NCBI GenBank assembly: GCA_016858145.1
Contig: JAEHOE010000072.1
Span: 310,001 to 374,000 of the forward strand
DNA length: 64,000 nucleotides
From: Edaphochlamys debaryana
Taxonomy: Eukaryota > Chlorophyta > Chlorophyceae > Chlamydomonadales
Direction: 5' to 3'
The position numbers and the translations under genes are program-made. Shown here piece by piece: positions 11,299-23,039 of this stretch. Under the pieces are notes generated by a model. It was not told where the DNA came from. It saw only the letters and a list, made by a program, of their open reading frames with translations, and did no database searches. Positions within the stretch are counted from its first letter, which is position 1; the number at the start of each line of letters is the position of its first letter.

Positions 11299-14200
11299 TC
11301 ACGACGAGCACGCCACACGCGCGCCCGCCTCCGCCACCGCCACTGCGACGCCGCCCAGCTGCAGCTCCGCCGTCAGACACCCGTGCAGAGCTAGGGCTGA
11401 CTGCAGCCCCACGCTGCGCACGCCCCACTCGCCGCCCTCCGCCGCCGCCGCCCCCGCCGCCGGCAGGCGCAGCGGCGCGGAGACGAGCGCGGCATGCACC
11501 CTCGCGCTCATCTGGCCGAGGACTAGCCGGCGGCGGAGCCGCGACCGCTCCGCCGGCGACGAGGCGGCGGCAGCGGCGGCGCCGTCAGCGTCACCGCCGG
11601 CTCCGCCGCCGCCGCCCGCGCGCGGATCGAGGGCGAGCTTGGCGTCCTGGACTTGAGCCGCGAAGGCCAGGAGGTCAGAGGGCGAGGGCACGGGCGCGTC
11701 GGCGGCAGCGACGGCGCCCGCCAGCTGGCGGCCGAACAGCGCCAGGAAGTTGCCGTACAGGCCGCCGCCGGCGGCCCACGACGGCAGCGCCGCCGCTGCC
11801 GGCTCGAGCCGCTCAATTAGCGCCGCCAGGCGCTGCCAGGCGCCCGCCAGGAAGAGCGCCGGCGCGACAGCGGCGGCGAAGACGTCGTGGGCGGCGGCGG
11901 CGGCGCCCGCCTCCAGCAGGGCGGCGCAGCGGGCGCCGTCGTCACGTGCGTAGCGGGCCCACGTGGCCCGGGCCTCGGCCAGCAGGGCGCCGGGGATGCG
12001 GAGGCGGGAGGTCAGGAAGGCCTCACGCTCGCTGAGGGGGAGGGCGCGGGGGAGGGAGGGAGGGCAGGGATGACCGGGGAAGTGAGACGATGGGCGCGAG
12101 AGGGACGGCGAAAAGAGTGCAGACAGTACACACAGCCCTGTGAATGCATCAAACTGTGAGTGCGAGGAGGTCGAAAGTCGGGAGTAGCCCGGTCGCACCT
12201 GTCGCCCATCCACTCGGGCGCCGTGACCGCCAGCAGCTCACAGACCACGCGCCGCCGTACGGCACCGCTGCGCTGCGGGCCCGGCCGGGCCCGGCCGGGC
12301 CCGGCCGGGCCCGTGGGCAGATCGGGGATGGTGGACGCCACGTACAGGGCCCACTCGCACAGCCCGCCCGCGGCCTGCAGCTGGGAGATGAACTCCAGGG
12401 TGGTCCCCAGGAGCTCTTGGTCGCGGGAAGACGAATCGTCCGCGTCTCCGGAAGACGAAGAGTCGCGGGAGCTGGCGGCGGAGCCGGGCAGCGGCAGCAC
12501 ACCGGCGGCCTGTAGCGGAGGAGACAAGGCGGCGGGAGTGCCCGGTTCACGTCTGTTGGAAAAACGGGTGGTCACAATCAGCACCTTCAGTGCCCCTAAC
12601 TTTCCCGTTATACTTTACGCCCTGCGTCCGCGCCCGCACCTGCAGCGCAGTCATGAGGTGCCAGGGCAGGCTGTGGTCGAGCGGGTTGGGGCTGCAGCCC
12701 GCGGTCCGCAGCAGCCGGCTGCAGCCGCCGCCCGACAGCCACCCCTCGCGCGCGCGCGCGGCCGCCCCCGCCACGCCCGCAGCCGTTGCCAGCTGGCCCG
12801 TTGCGAGCGCATCCGCAGTGGCGGCGGCGGGGGTGGTGGACCACAGCTGCAGCAGCTCCCACTGGACGTCGGTGGCGCCCGTGCCGCCGGCGGCGCCGCC
12901 GGCGCCCGCCACGGCGCCCGTGGCCGACGGCTGCAGGCCCTCCACGTGGTACGGCGCCGGGTGCGGTACGACGGCCGGCTCCACGTGGCGGTCCACCAGG
13001 TACCGCTGTACGGCAATCAAGGAGGGATCAGGACGGGGCGAAGATCACCAGCTAGATACGCCAAGCGATAACGATCATCGCTGCAAGCGGGGCCAGTTCC
13101 GGACCAGCCCCCAGTGTCCAACGCTTCGGGACCAATCGGGACCGCCCCATGACCCCCCTCGCGCAATCTGTCCCCTGCCAGCGCACCTGTACGGCAGCCA
13201 TGGGCGATGCGGTGCTGGGGGTGCCGTACCACAGGTTCAGGCCCAGCAGGCGGCGCCAGTCGAGCGACAGCAGCCGCTGGGTCTCCAGCACCTGAGCCGT
13301 GGGAGAGGGTGCGGAGGGGACGGAAGGGAAGAGGCGGAATCAGGGGCCCGCAAAAAAAGTGCCTTCCAAGCCGATTCCTCCTAAGGTTCCGGCCCGGCGC
13401 GACCCTGCTCCACGCGCCTACGGGCCGCCGCATGCACGCCCAAGCGCCCCCGGCCAGCAGCCGCTTAGCCCTCCGCAGGCAGCATCCTGCACTCAGCCCA
13501 GGCTCCCCCGCTGCTCTCATCCACCACAGACTGCCACCAACACCACCCCGCCAACACCACCCCCACCATGATCCCCAGCCCCCACCTGCCCCGCCAGCAG
13601 CCCGAACGCCGCCATGCGCTCCGGCGCGATCCGCTCCGCCAGCCCCGCCCGCTGCCAAATGCCCAGCTGCGCCGCCAGCTGCGCCTTGGCGGCGGAGCGG
13701 GAGCCGGCCTGGGGGGAGGTGGCATGAAGGGGCGTTGCGGGGCATTGAAGGGGTGGTTGACGCGAGGGAGGCACGTGGGAAACGGGGGGGCGCAAGGCTA
13801 GGGTTTGCGGCAGTCCGTGCAGGGAGACGGCGGGTGCACAGATAGGAAAGCGAGGCACGGAGGCGGGGCGGGAGGAGCAGGGTGAGGGTGGGCGGGGTCG
13901 GTGGGCAGGACGCACCCTGGCAATGAGCATGGCGAGCCTTGCGTCGCCGGCGGCGACGGCGGCGCCCGCCGCCGCCGCCAGCTGGTGCGCCGCCAGCAGG
14001 TGCAGGACTACCGCCGCCGGCGATCCTGCTGCCGCCGCTAGGTCTTCCTCTACGCGCCGCCGAGCCTGCCGCTGCAGCCACGACGACAGCTGCGCGCGCC
14101 GCTGCAGCGCCGCCAGCAGCGTCCGCGGCGGCTGCGGCGTGGCGGCGCCAGTGCCGGCGCCGCTGGCGGCGGCGGTTCCGTCCATGTCGACGTCGCCGCC

Positions 14201-17200
14201 AGCGGCCGGCGTGGCGGCGCCCCCAACGGCGGGCGCAGGCGTCGACGGCGGCGTCGACATGACCATGGGGTCGGTGGCGCCGGCGGCGCCGCTGAGCGCG
14301 GCAGCGGCTGCCGCCGCCACCTCCGCGGCCGTCGGCTCCGGAACCTCGCCGTCGATGCGGGCGAACAGAACCTCCACCAGACGCCACGTCTCGATCTCGT
14401 GGCGGAGGCGCGCCGCCTCCGGGCTGTCGGCGTCGGCGTCGCCGCCACGGCCGCCGCTGCCGCTAGCGTCGCCGCCGAGCAGCGACTGCAGCTGCTGCTC
14501 GCACACCCGCACGTGCCGCTCCACCAGTACGGCAAGCTCGCGCGAGTCCACGCACAGCCGCCAGTACGGCACCTCAGCGGTGTCAGCGGCGGCGTCAGCG
14601 CCCTCCGCCGCCGCCTGTCCGTCGGCGTCGCCGTCAGCCGCCGCCGTCAGCGCTGGCCGGCTTGCCGCCAGGTGAACCTCCAGGCCAGCGCGCAGCCGCT
14701 CGCGCAGAGCCTCCAGGCCCTCATTCTCGTACGACGCGGATCCCGAGCCGCCGGCGCCTGCCGTACCCGAGCCGGGCCCGTACGACAGATCGCCGTACGC
14801 GGCATCCTCGCCCTCCACGCGCACGCGGGTCACGACGATCTCGGTTGCTGACGTGGCCTCGGCGGCGCCAGGGATGACCAGCATGCCGCCCGGGCCCCAG
14901 CCCACCCGGAATCCGCGGCCCATGGCTAGGCCGGCATCCGTCATGAAACCAGCGGTGCGGATCTCCTACACTCGATGGGCAGGCGGATTTGCAGGGGTCA
15001 GGGCGGTAGGCGGGAGGACGAGGGTGAGGAAGTTGAGTGGCAGACGAATGCGCCCCGCAGCTCACTGGCCCCTCCCAGCTTCCTGCTGTGTGTATGTGGC
15101 GTCCGGTCCCCGCAAGCCTCACCCGCAGGGGCAGCACTGCGCCCACCGCCGCGTCGGGCCGGGTGGTGGCGGCGGCGGGGCGGGCGCTGACGGCGCGGGA
15201 GATGGCGAAGCTGATGGGCGAGCCGACGGCGCCGCCGAGGCCGCCGCCGACGTCTGGGCCGCCGGCGGCCGAGAGCAGCGCGTCTCCGCGGGCCATCACT
15301 GCGGCTGCAGCGGGGCGGATGGGCAGGGACGGGGCAGCAGCAGAGCGTTAGGAGGTGTCAGCCCCAGCCAGGAGGCATGGCACGCAGTGGGTCACGGTAG
15401 CATGCTTGCTGGGCAAACGGGATTGTGTGGAGGATGGTGCCAGGGAGGCAGCACCGCTTGTGGCATACATGGAGGGAGTTGGGCTGCGGTAGGGGCCCCC
15501 AATGGATTGAGCCCCGCAGGCTAGCGAGCAAGCAGGAGGACACCTCACCCGGTGCTCCAGGCGTGATCGCAGCGGCGGGTTGCCTCCAAGTGGTCACCGC
15601 CGGCGGCCCACCAGCCGCCGCCGCGGCAGCGGCGCGCGCCCGCAGCGCCGCCTCAAAGCCCGCCTGGTTGGCCCCCGCCGCCGCCGCGGCGGCGGCAGCA
15701 GCGGTGGCGGAGGTGCCGCCCAGGCCCCCCGCCGCCAGGCCGCCGGTCGCGTACGACCCGGCAGGGAGCGCCAGGTGGCTCGGCGGCGGCGGCGGCGGCT
15801 GCAGCGCGCGGAAGCCGTGGGTGACCTCGGGACCGGCGCCGCCGCCGCCCGACCCGAAAAAGGTGTCATGCAGGGCCCTGACGCGGACGGGGTCATGCGC
15901 GAGCGCCCCCGCCAGCGCGTGCTGCAGCGGCACTGCCGTCGCCGACGGCGGCGGCGGCGCCTCTGCCACCATGTCGGCGGCGCCGCCGAGCATGAGCGAG
16001 CCGGTGATGACGGAGCCGCCGCCGCCGCCGCCAGCGGCGGGGCCCACGACGCCTCCCGATACCTCCGGCTCGCCGGTGGGGTCGTCGCCGAAACGGAGCT
16101 GCGCGCGGGCCTCAGACATGTCTTGGTCGGGACCTGTGCCGAGGGGAGACGGGACATTGAGAGGGGGCTGAGGCGTGAGGGCACGCATGTGGGAATGGGA
16201 TGGTAGGATACACGGCTGCAGTCGGATGTGGGGGTCGGCCTGTGTCGGAGCCGGGCTAGGTGCATAGGTGAGCGGCGTTGTGGCAACAGCCTGTCACCAG
16301 TTGCCCAGCCACACAGGCATGTGCTGTGCCTGGCATGGTATGCACTTCGGAGCCGGTGAGCGCTCGCAACGCGTCGCACAGCACGGGGTCACTCTGCACT
16401 GCTGCGGGTTCACGAAGCTGGGCCCAGGGTCGCGAGACGCTCGCTGCATGCTGCACGTTTCCGACCTGCTTCTCGTGGGGCCCTCGGTGCAGCTTGGCCA
16501 GGGACGTGCGATGCCTAGCATTGCACGCGCCAACAGCAAGCGCCTCGGCTTGGTCGCAACAACGGGCTTGCTTCTTACAAGAATCCGTTTCGCGCCCGCG
16601 GGAATCTTGCAAGCCGTTCTTCCCCACGCCCACTGCCTGCTTGCGGTCACCCGCCTCGAGGTTTCGCGCCCGCTTTGACACCGCCCGCCCCCCTGCACTG
16701 GTCCGGTTCCCCATGCCATAGGCCAGGCCTTGTTGACTGCGAGCACCCACCCGCAACCCAGCTGCAATCAAAACCTGGGCGCGCTAGGATGTTCATTTTG
16801 CAGCCATTCAGCTCAGGTCCGTCACGATGACATTCCCATACCCCGCCGCACACAAGCCCGCACACCCTGCCGTTCCACGGCTCCTCAGCTGCTATGCCAG
16901 GAAGCCATGCCACATTGCCCGTCCGGTCATCCCCCTACCTCTTCGCACAAACAGCCCGGGTTCCTTCGTGTCGCCCCCGCCCCGACCGCACCTGCCCGAC
17001 CCCATCCCTCCACGCCCCAGGCGCAGTTCGCTCGGTCCCAGCCCTTCCCACGAGCCCCCTAGCAGCCCAGCCGTGAATACGACAACGCAGAACCCTCGCA
17101 GCTCTTCAAGACCTTCCCTACAGCCGAGGCCGGAGCGCAGGCTCTACCCTAGTCGCATCAGCGTCTGCGGCTGCGCCGCCGCGCCCTGCCGCAGCCCCGA

Positions 17201-20200
17201 CCGGCGGCCGGCCTCCCCGCGTGTCCCAGCGTCCATCGCCCAGCCACCTGCACGGGGGCGGGTGGCGGACGGCGGGCGCGGGGTCACGCGAGCAGGCCGG
17301 CCGCCGGTTGGGCGCTGGGGCGGAACAGAGGAAGAGGCAAGGGATACAAGGACACGAACACGCAAGCCGAGAGCGGGTGGAGGGCGCAAGCTGGTATACA
17401 GCGGGTCTGCCGGTTAATTTTGATAAGAGACGAATCGGAAGGGAGGGGCCGTTGTCTTACATCGCATGGCTTTGTCTAGTTGGGCGATCGGCCGTCGCCA
17501 TTGCATATTCTGCGCTATGATATCGCATCGCTAAGCTGTTATGGACTTATGGTTTGCGGTATTCCAGGTCCACACCTCGCGTCCGCTACGCCGGGGTTTT
17601 CGCCGGGAAACTAGAGGCACAGACCCCGCAACCTCACGGGAATCACACAGGAATGAGCACACAGAATGAGCCCAACCCTTCTGAAGTTCACACGCGCAGC
17701 TGAGCCCCTGTCACTATAGCATATTTTACGCAACCCTGCAGCCCGTGAATGCCTCCTTCATTACGCTCTCAGCTGCGTTTAGCCACGTGGGACACGCTGG
17801 TATAGATGTAGAAGTAGTACCCAACCCTGCCTCTTCTCTTCTTGCGCGCGTGGTCGAATGGTGCCTCGCGTCAACTGTCCTCCGTACCCCAGCCCCTTCA
17901 ACCACCGCGCCCGCCCATGCCCTCCCGCCGGGCCCTCACCCACCAGCACGGGGTCCAGACGCCTCCGATCCGCCCGGCTCCGCCGCCGCCATGTAGCCCC
18001 GCCTGCGGCCGCCGTCGTCCGGGCCAACCGACGGCTCCATGCCGCTGTCCTCCGGCAGCAGCGCCGCCGCCGCCGCGCCCCGACCGCCGGCAGCACTCGC
18101 CGCCGGCCCGCCGCCAAGAGCGAAGCCGCGCAGACCAGCCCCCGCCAGGCCACGTCCCCCGACCAGCGGGCTCGGGTACACCTCGCCCTCCGCCTCCATC
18201 AGCCCGAAGCGGCGCTGCCCGGCGGCGGCGCCTGCGCCGGCCTCGCCGACGCCCTCCTCGGCGGCGGCGGCGTTGTCGGCGGCGCCGCCGGCTGCGTCAT
18301 CGTCGTCCAGATCCATCAGGCCGTACCGGCTGAAGTGCTCCACCTCGAACTTCCATACGCCGCCGTCGAGCTTGTACGACAGGAACTTGGCGCCCATGCG
18401 GCCGCACATCTGCCGCAGGCTCTTCTCGTACGCCTGGGCGCGGGGGCCGTCCTTGATCTGCGGGCGCGGGAGAGGGCAGGGGCGGGGAAGGCATGACGGG
18501 ATCTGGTCAGAGAAGCTCAGGGCAGGCAACACGGGTGCAAAGGCGGGCTGATGACGTGGTATCAGGAGGCCAGTTGAAGGCAAATGAGGACTCGTCGTAC
18601 AACGTAGCTAAACCAGCATGGCCCCCCTTGCCCGGGCTCACCTGCATGCCCGTCTCCTTGTCCTTTCGGAACACGCCGTACAGCGTGAGCTCAGCCGGCT
18701 TGTTGAGCCCGGACCCCATGGGTGGCTTGGTGGCCGGGTCCGGGTAGCACAGCACCTCGCCGTACGAGATGCTGACAATGTCGTACAGGGCCAGGCCCCG
18801 CACGTCCACGGGCACGACCCAGCGGACCTGGCCCACACCCGCCCTCGCAACGGTGAAGTTTGACACTGCCGCCAGATTGGCCGGGTTCTGAGAATGCAAC
18901 AGCCGCAGCTCGTCTACGTTGGGGCTGAAGGCGTAGCCATCCGACACGAGCCGGCCGAGGCGCGGCAGGTGCGCCTCAGAGGCCGGAGGGTCCTGGAAGG
19001 ACGCGCCGGCGGCGGCGGCCGAGCCGCCAGCGCGGCCGCCGGAGGCGGCGCCGCCGCCGGCGTAACCGTTGGCGTAGCCGTTGGTGCCGCCGTGGCGGGG
19101 GGCGGGGGTCTCGGCGGCGCCGTCGGCGTGGCCGTGACCGTGGCCCAGATCGTCGCCGTGCAGGCCGCCGTCGGGGGTGCCGCCGCGGTTGGCGGAGGGC
19201 GGGCGCGCGGGCGAGAGGAAGCTGCTGCCGCCGGCGGCCTCCGTGGACGGCGGCGGCGCGGCGATGAAGAGGCGGTGCGGGTTCTGGCGCAGCGGCAGGA
19301 GGCCAGTGCCGCCGCCGGCCAGCGCGGCGGCGGCGGAACCGCCGCCGGGCTGCGGGCTCAGGAGGTCGCCGCCGGCGCTGGGAAGCGTACCCGAGATGCC
19401 GCGTGGCACCAGCGCGCCCGCAGATCCGTTGTACTGCTGCTCGGACCGGGCACGTACGGCAGCGCCGTACTTGACGGGCGTGGCCCGCAGCGACAGCAGC
19501 GGGCTGGCCTTGCTGGCGCCGCTGTTGATGGATCCGGGTCGAATCGAGCGGGTCGTGATCCCCACCTTCGCCTCCGGTACGGAGGGAAGCGAGCCAAAGT
19601 TGCCGTACGCCGGATGCGCGACGGTTGGCGGTTGCGGCTGCGCCGCCGGCTGCGCGGTTGCGGCTGCGCCGAACAGACCGCCGGCGGTTGCCGGCTGGCT
19701 TCCAAACAGGGAAGTCCCAAAGGACATGCCCCCTGTCGCCGGGGCGGCGCCGAAGAGGGAGGGGGTGGTGGTGGCGGGCTGTGTGTTGAAGGAGAAAGGG
19801 GTGGTGGAGCCAAAGAGGCCGCCGCCGGCAGTAGCGGGCGCCGTGGCACCGAAGGGGGTGGTGGCCGCGGGCGCGCCGAAGGGCGATGCCGGCTTGGCGG
19901 CCGTGGCGCCGAAGGCGCCAAACGAAGCGTTGCCTGCGAACGCACACGAGAACAAGGTTGAGTGAACACAAGGCAAGAACTTTACGTTTCAAACAGGGGT
20001 GCAGCTGGCCCAGGGAGCCGGCCAAGAGAACATGACAGGTAAGCTCACCGAATGCTGAGGCCGAGGAAGCCGCACCAAAGGGCGATGCCACAGCGCCCAG
20101 CGTGCCGGTCGTTGCCCCGAAGGGGCTGGCGGCGGCTGTGGAGGCGGCGCCAAACAGCGAGGTGCCCGGAGCGCTGGCGGCCCCGAAGGTGGAGGGGCTG

Positions 20201-22359
20201 CTGTTGAAGCTGAATGCCGCTGCCGAGGACGCACCTGCAACAGGAAAAGGGAAAGGCACATGACACAAAGTCAACTGTCAGAGAATTCACGGAGCTACCG
20301 CTGATCGGAGGGAAATACAGTACTAACAAGCCCTTACGGCGACACAGCGCCTAACTCACCTCCAAACGGGCTCGCGCCGAATGCACCAGCGGCCGGCGCA
20401 CCAAAGCCCGTGGTGGGGGCCGCCGTGGACCCGAAGACCGACGGCTGGCTGGCCGGCGCGGCCCCGAACCCACCGAACGCGGGCGTTGACGCGGGCGCAC
20501 CAAAGGGGTTCGCAGCGGGCGCCGGGCTGGCACCAAACAGCGACGGCTGGCTTGCCGGCGCCGCGCCAAAGGCGGGGGCCGACGTGGCCCCGAACGCCGG
20601 CGCAGCGGCGGCGGGCGCGCCGAAAGGGTTAGCCTGCGCCGCCGGAGCCCCGAAGCCCCCGGCCGCAGGCGCCGTGGCGGCCCCGAAGCCGCCGAACGCA
20701 GAGCCCGTGGCCGCGGGTGCCCCGAACGCGCCCGCAGCGGTGGGCGCGGGGCCCGCGCTCTGGTTCTTCACCCCCTCCTGGTAGTCCTCCCAGCGCAGCT
20801 CCTCGTGGGATATGGGCTGGTTCGGCGGTTGGTAGTTGGCAATGGCGGAGAAGGACATGAGGAAGGTGGCGGGCTGGCCCGCCGGAGCGTCCGGGTCCTT
20901 GGTCTTGCTGTACGGCACATTGCGAGTGCCGTTGGTGGGCACGCCGGGAGCCGCGGGAGCCGCGCCGAAGCCGCCAAAGCCGGAGGCCTGCTGAGTGCCA
21001 GCGGGGGCGCCAAAAGGCGATGGGGCCGCCGCCGGGGCGCCAAACAGGTTCGTCGTTGCGCCTGCGATGGGACGGCAAGAGAGGGAGCGGTCAGCCTCTG
21101 CTGGGCAGAGCGGGAACTGGACAGGCCATGCTTCACACGCAGCCAGGGGCGTACACCAGGGGCGTAAACCATCTACTAGGATCCGCGTCCCCAGCCCTAC
21201 TCACCGAAGGGCGCTGACGTGGTCGCTGCGGGCGCACCAAAGCCCGTTGCGGCGGGGGCCGCGCCAAAGGCCGAGGTGGGAGCGGCCCCAAACCCGGATG
21301 CGGCGGGGGCCGCGAACGGGTTGGCAGGGGCGGTCGCCGCCGCCGGGGCGCCGAAAGCTGAGGTCGTGGCCGCACCAAAGCCGCCGAACGCTGAGGTGGT
21401 CTGCGGCGCACCAAAAGAAGGAGTTGAGGTCGCGCCAAAGGTGGGAGTTGTGCTCAAAGCGGGGCCCAGCGTAGGTGCACGCCCCAGGTTCGCGCCGAAC
21501 GCGGGGGCAGACTGCGGTGCTGCACCGAACGCCGATGTCTGGGCACAACACGCGAAACACAAGATACAGAACACAGGAACACCGTGTGAGACGCACGCAG
21601 CCCTGCCCAGCACGCGGGCAGACGTCCCGTCACGGCTACGCTAGGGGGTCTACACACGGCGCTACACATTCCCCACTCAACAGGACCTCGTCCTTCTGAA
21701 GCCTTACCGCGGCCGGCGCGCCGAAAGGGTTCGGCGTAGTTGTGGTCGTGGCTCCGAAGCCTCCGAAGCCCGCGGGCTTCGGGGCGGCCTGCTGAGAGGG
21801 GGGGGGGGGCAAGGGGGCGGGACGCAAAGTTCGCACGGGGTACCTGTACAGCCTCCCAGCCTTCACCCTTGCATCCAGATCGCACCCCTCGATTTGACAC
21901 AGCCCATGCCCGCCTCACCCCGAAGCCTGCAGCTCCAAACCCGCCAGTGCTCGTGCTGGCGCCAAAAGTCGGCGCGGCAGCGGGAGCCGCCTGACCGAAC
22001 GCAGGAGCAGGGCTCTGCGAGTAGTTATGGCACATGCATTAGCTGACGGTGCACTCTGCAAATCAAAAGGCGCCGCAGAAGCACATGGCGCGCGCACTTG
22101 CCTGTGCGCCAAACAGCGGCGTCGCGGTGGGTGCCGCACCGAATGGGCTTGCTGCTGGCTGTGCTGGTTGCCCAAAGGCACCTCCGAAAGGGCTAGCTGG
22201 CTGAGCACCAAAGGCTGGCGCAGCCTGCTGCTGTGCAGGCTGCCCGAACCCGGTTGTCCCTGCAGGTGATCACATCAGGGAGACATCTGGTGAGCATCTG
22301 GCACTCAGCAACGCTACGCCACAACAGGGAAGGGCGCACTTACCGCCAAAGCCGAACAT
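11299..22359 (-). CDS. NUP98-NUP96: NUP98-NUP96 fused nucleoporin precursor
   Basis: Seventeen exons on the minus strand: 22359-22344, 22259-22102, 22014-21919, 21791-21708, 21538-21205, 21061-20360, 20234-20049, 19933-18642, 18457-17944, 16133-15549, 15304-15123, 14965-13916, 13708-13586, 13291-13187, 13005-12640, 12509-12199, 12031-11299; every phase fits, giving about 2,278 aa. It starts MFGFGG and has many FG/GLFG repeats. A GLEBS motif (SHEELRWEDYQEG, about residues 285-328) should bind Rae1/Gle2. The autoproteolytic domain (about 860-1000) ends in HFS (Ser codon 18331-18329), the self-cleavage site. After a linker the NUP96 scaffold begins at GRGFRVGWGPGG (about 1400), as in other NUP96 proteins. 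Cleavage should release a mobile FG nucleoporin and a Y-complex member. The join rests on one 1.8-kb intron (17943-16134); two separate products remain possible. Confidence 0.9.
12277..12312. repeat. 10-bp tandem repeat inside a NUP96 coding exon
   Basis: The unit GGGCCCGGCC is repeated 3.6 times within exon 16 (12509-12199). The unit is not a multiple of three, so each gain or loss of a copy would shift the frame. The encoded protein is a Gly/Pro/Ala/Arg-rich linker between two helical blocks of the NUP96 part. Confidence 0.9.
16134..17943 (-). other. Long intron joining the NUP98 and NUP96 halves
   Basis: The donor G|GTGGGT at 17943 and acceptor GGCACAG at 16140-16134 keep phase 1. A TGA in the NUP98 frame lies at 17938-17936, five bases into the intron, and minus-strand TGTAA motifs lie at 17461-17457 and 16579-16575. 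Read-through of the donor would therefore give a NUP98-only message. No other coding exon was recognised in these 1.8 kb, including the lower-GC segment 17,400-17,760. Confidence 0.6.
17457..17461 (-). terminator. Candidate intronic poly(A) signal TGTAA
   Basis: TGTAA on the minus strand, 475 bases downstream of the intronic TGA (17938-17936). It could end a NUP98-only transcript. Inference from position. Confidence 0.35.
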
Positions 22360-23039
22360 CGCTCCCGCTGCTCAGCGCGAGATCTCCTGCGGCCACTCCG
22401 CGGCGGCCTGCTGCGTGGTAAATTTCGCCCGACTAAAGTCCTGCCATGTCAAGGCGCGCCTTGGCTAAACGAGTTGAGCGCAAACTAGGCAGAATGGCGC
22501 GAATTGGTGGTCTGCGTAGAGGAGGCTGGCCCTGCTGCAAGTGGATATGCCCTACTTGAAACAGCGGCACCTACTTATACAGGTTGCGTGAGTGCGGCCC
22601 AGCGGAGGTCTGGACCTGCTCTGGCTTCCCCGCCCCGAGCGTGATGCCCTCTCTGGCCCATGCGGGGCCCGTCGCTGATACTGCCCCTCGCAGACTTCCC
22701 AGGCCCAGTTGCTTTAAGCTGGAGCGCACCAACCCACGCCAAGGAGGAATTCACTGCATACGTGTCACTTGGCAGCGAGACTTCCATCGCGGTCTCTTCC
22801 AACTGGGCCAGGCAATTGGGCCGAGATGAGCCTCCTCAAGTCATCTGTCCCTCGGACGACACCGTTTACGGCAGGACCCAGTGGCCGGGCGCAGCGTGGT
22901 CTTCTGCCAGCACGGCCGTGCCCTCGGACTTGCGCGATCCAGGCGGCTTGCAAGCCTGACCATGGGGAAAAGGTACGTCTGGCTCATCAGGCTGAGAGTG
23001 CCTGGCTCAAGCTGCTGAGCGACTGTGTGGCGAAGTACC
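22360..23039. promoter_or_regulatory. Divergent promoter region between NUP98-96 and the two-helix membrane protein gene
   Basis: 680 bases separate the two start codons on opposite strands, so both promoters and 5' UTRs must lie here unless the plus gene has an upstream exon. Several short open frames occur (for example from 22,640), but none has a transit peptide plus a phase-0 donor that would splice to 23,049. No clear TATA box is visible. Confidence 0.5.

Noticed and set aside
13207..15524. Long plus-strand frames opposite NUP96 exons
   Set aside because: They are GC-rich antisense shadows of real minus-strand exons; amino-acid content is Arg/Ala/Pro-skewed without motifs.
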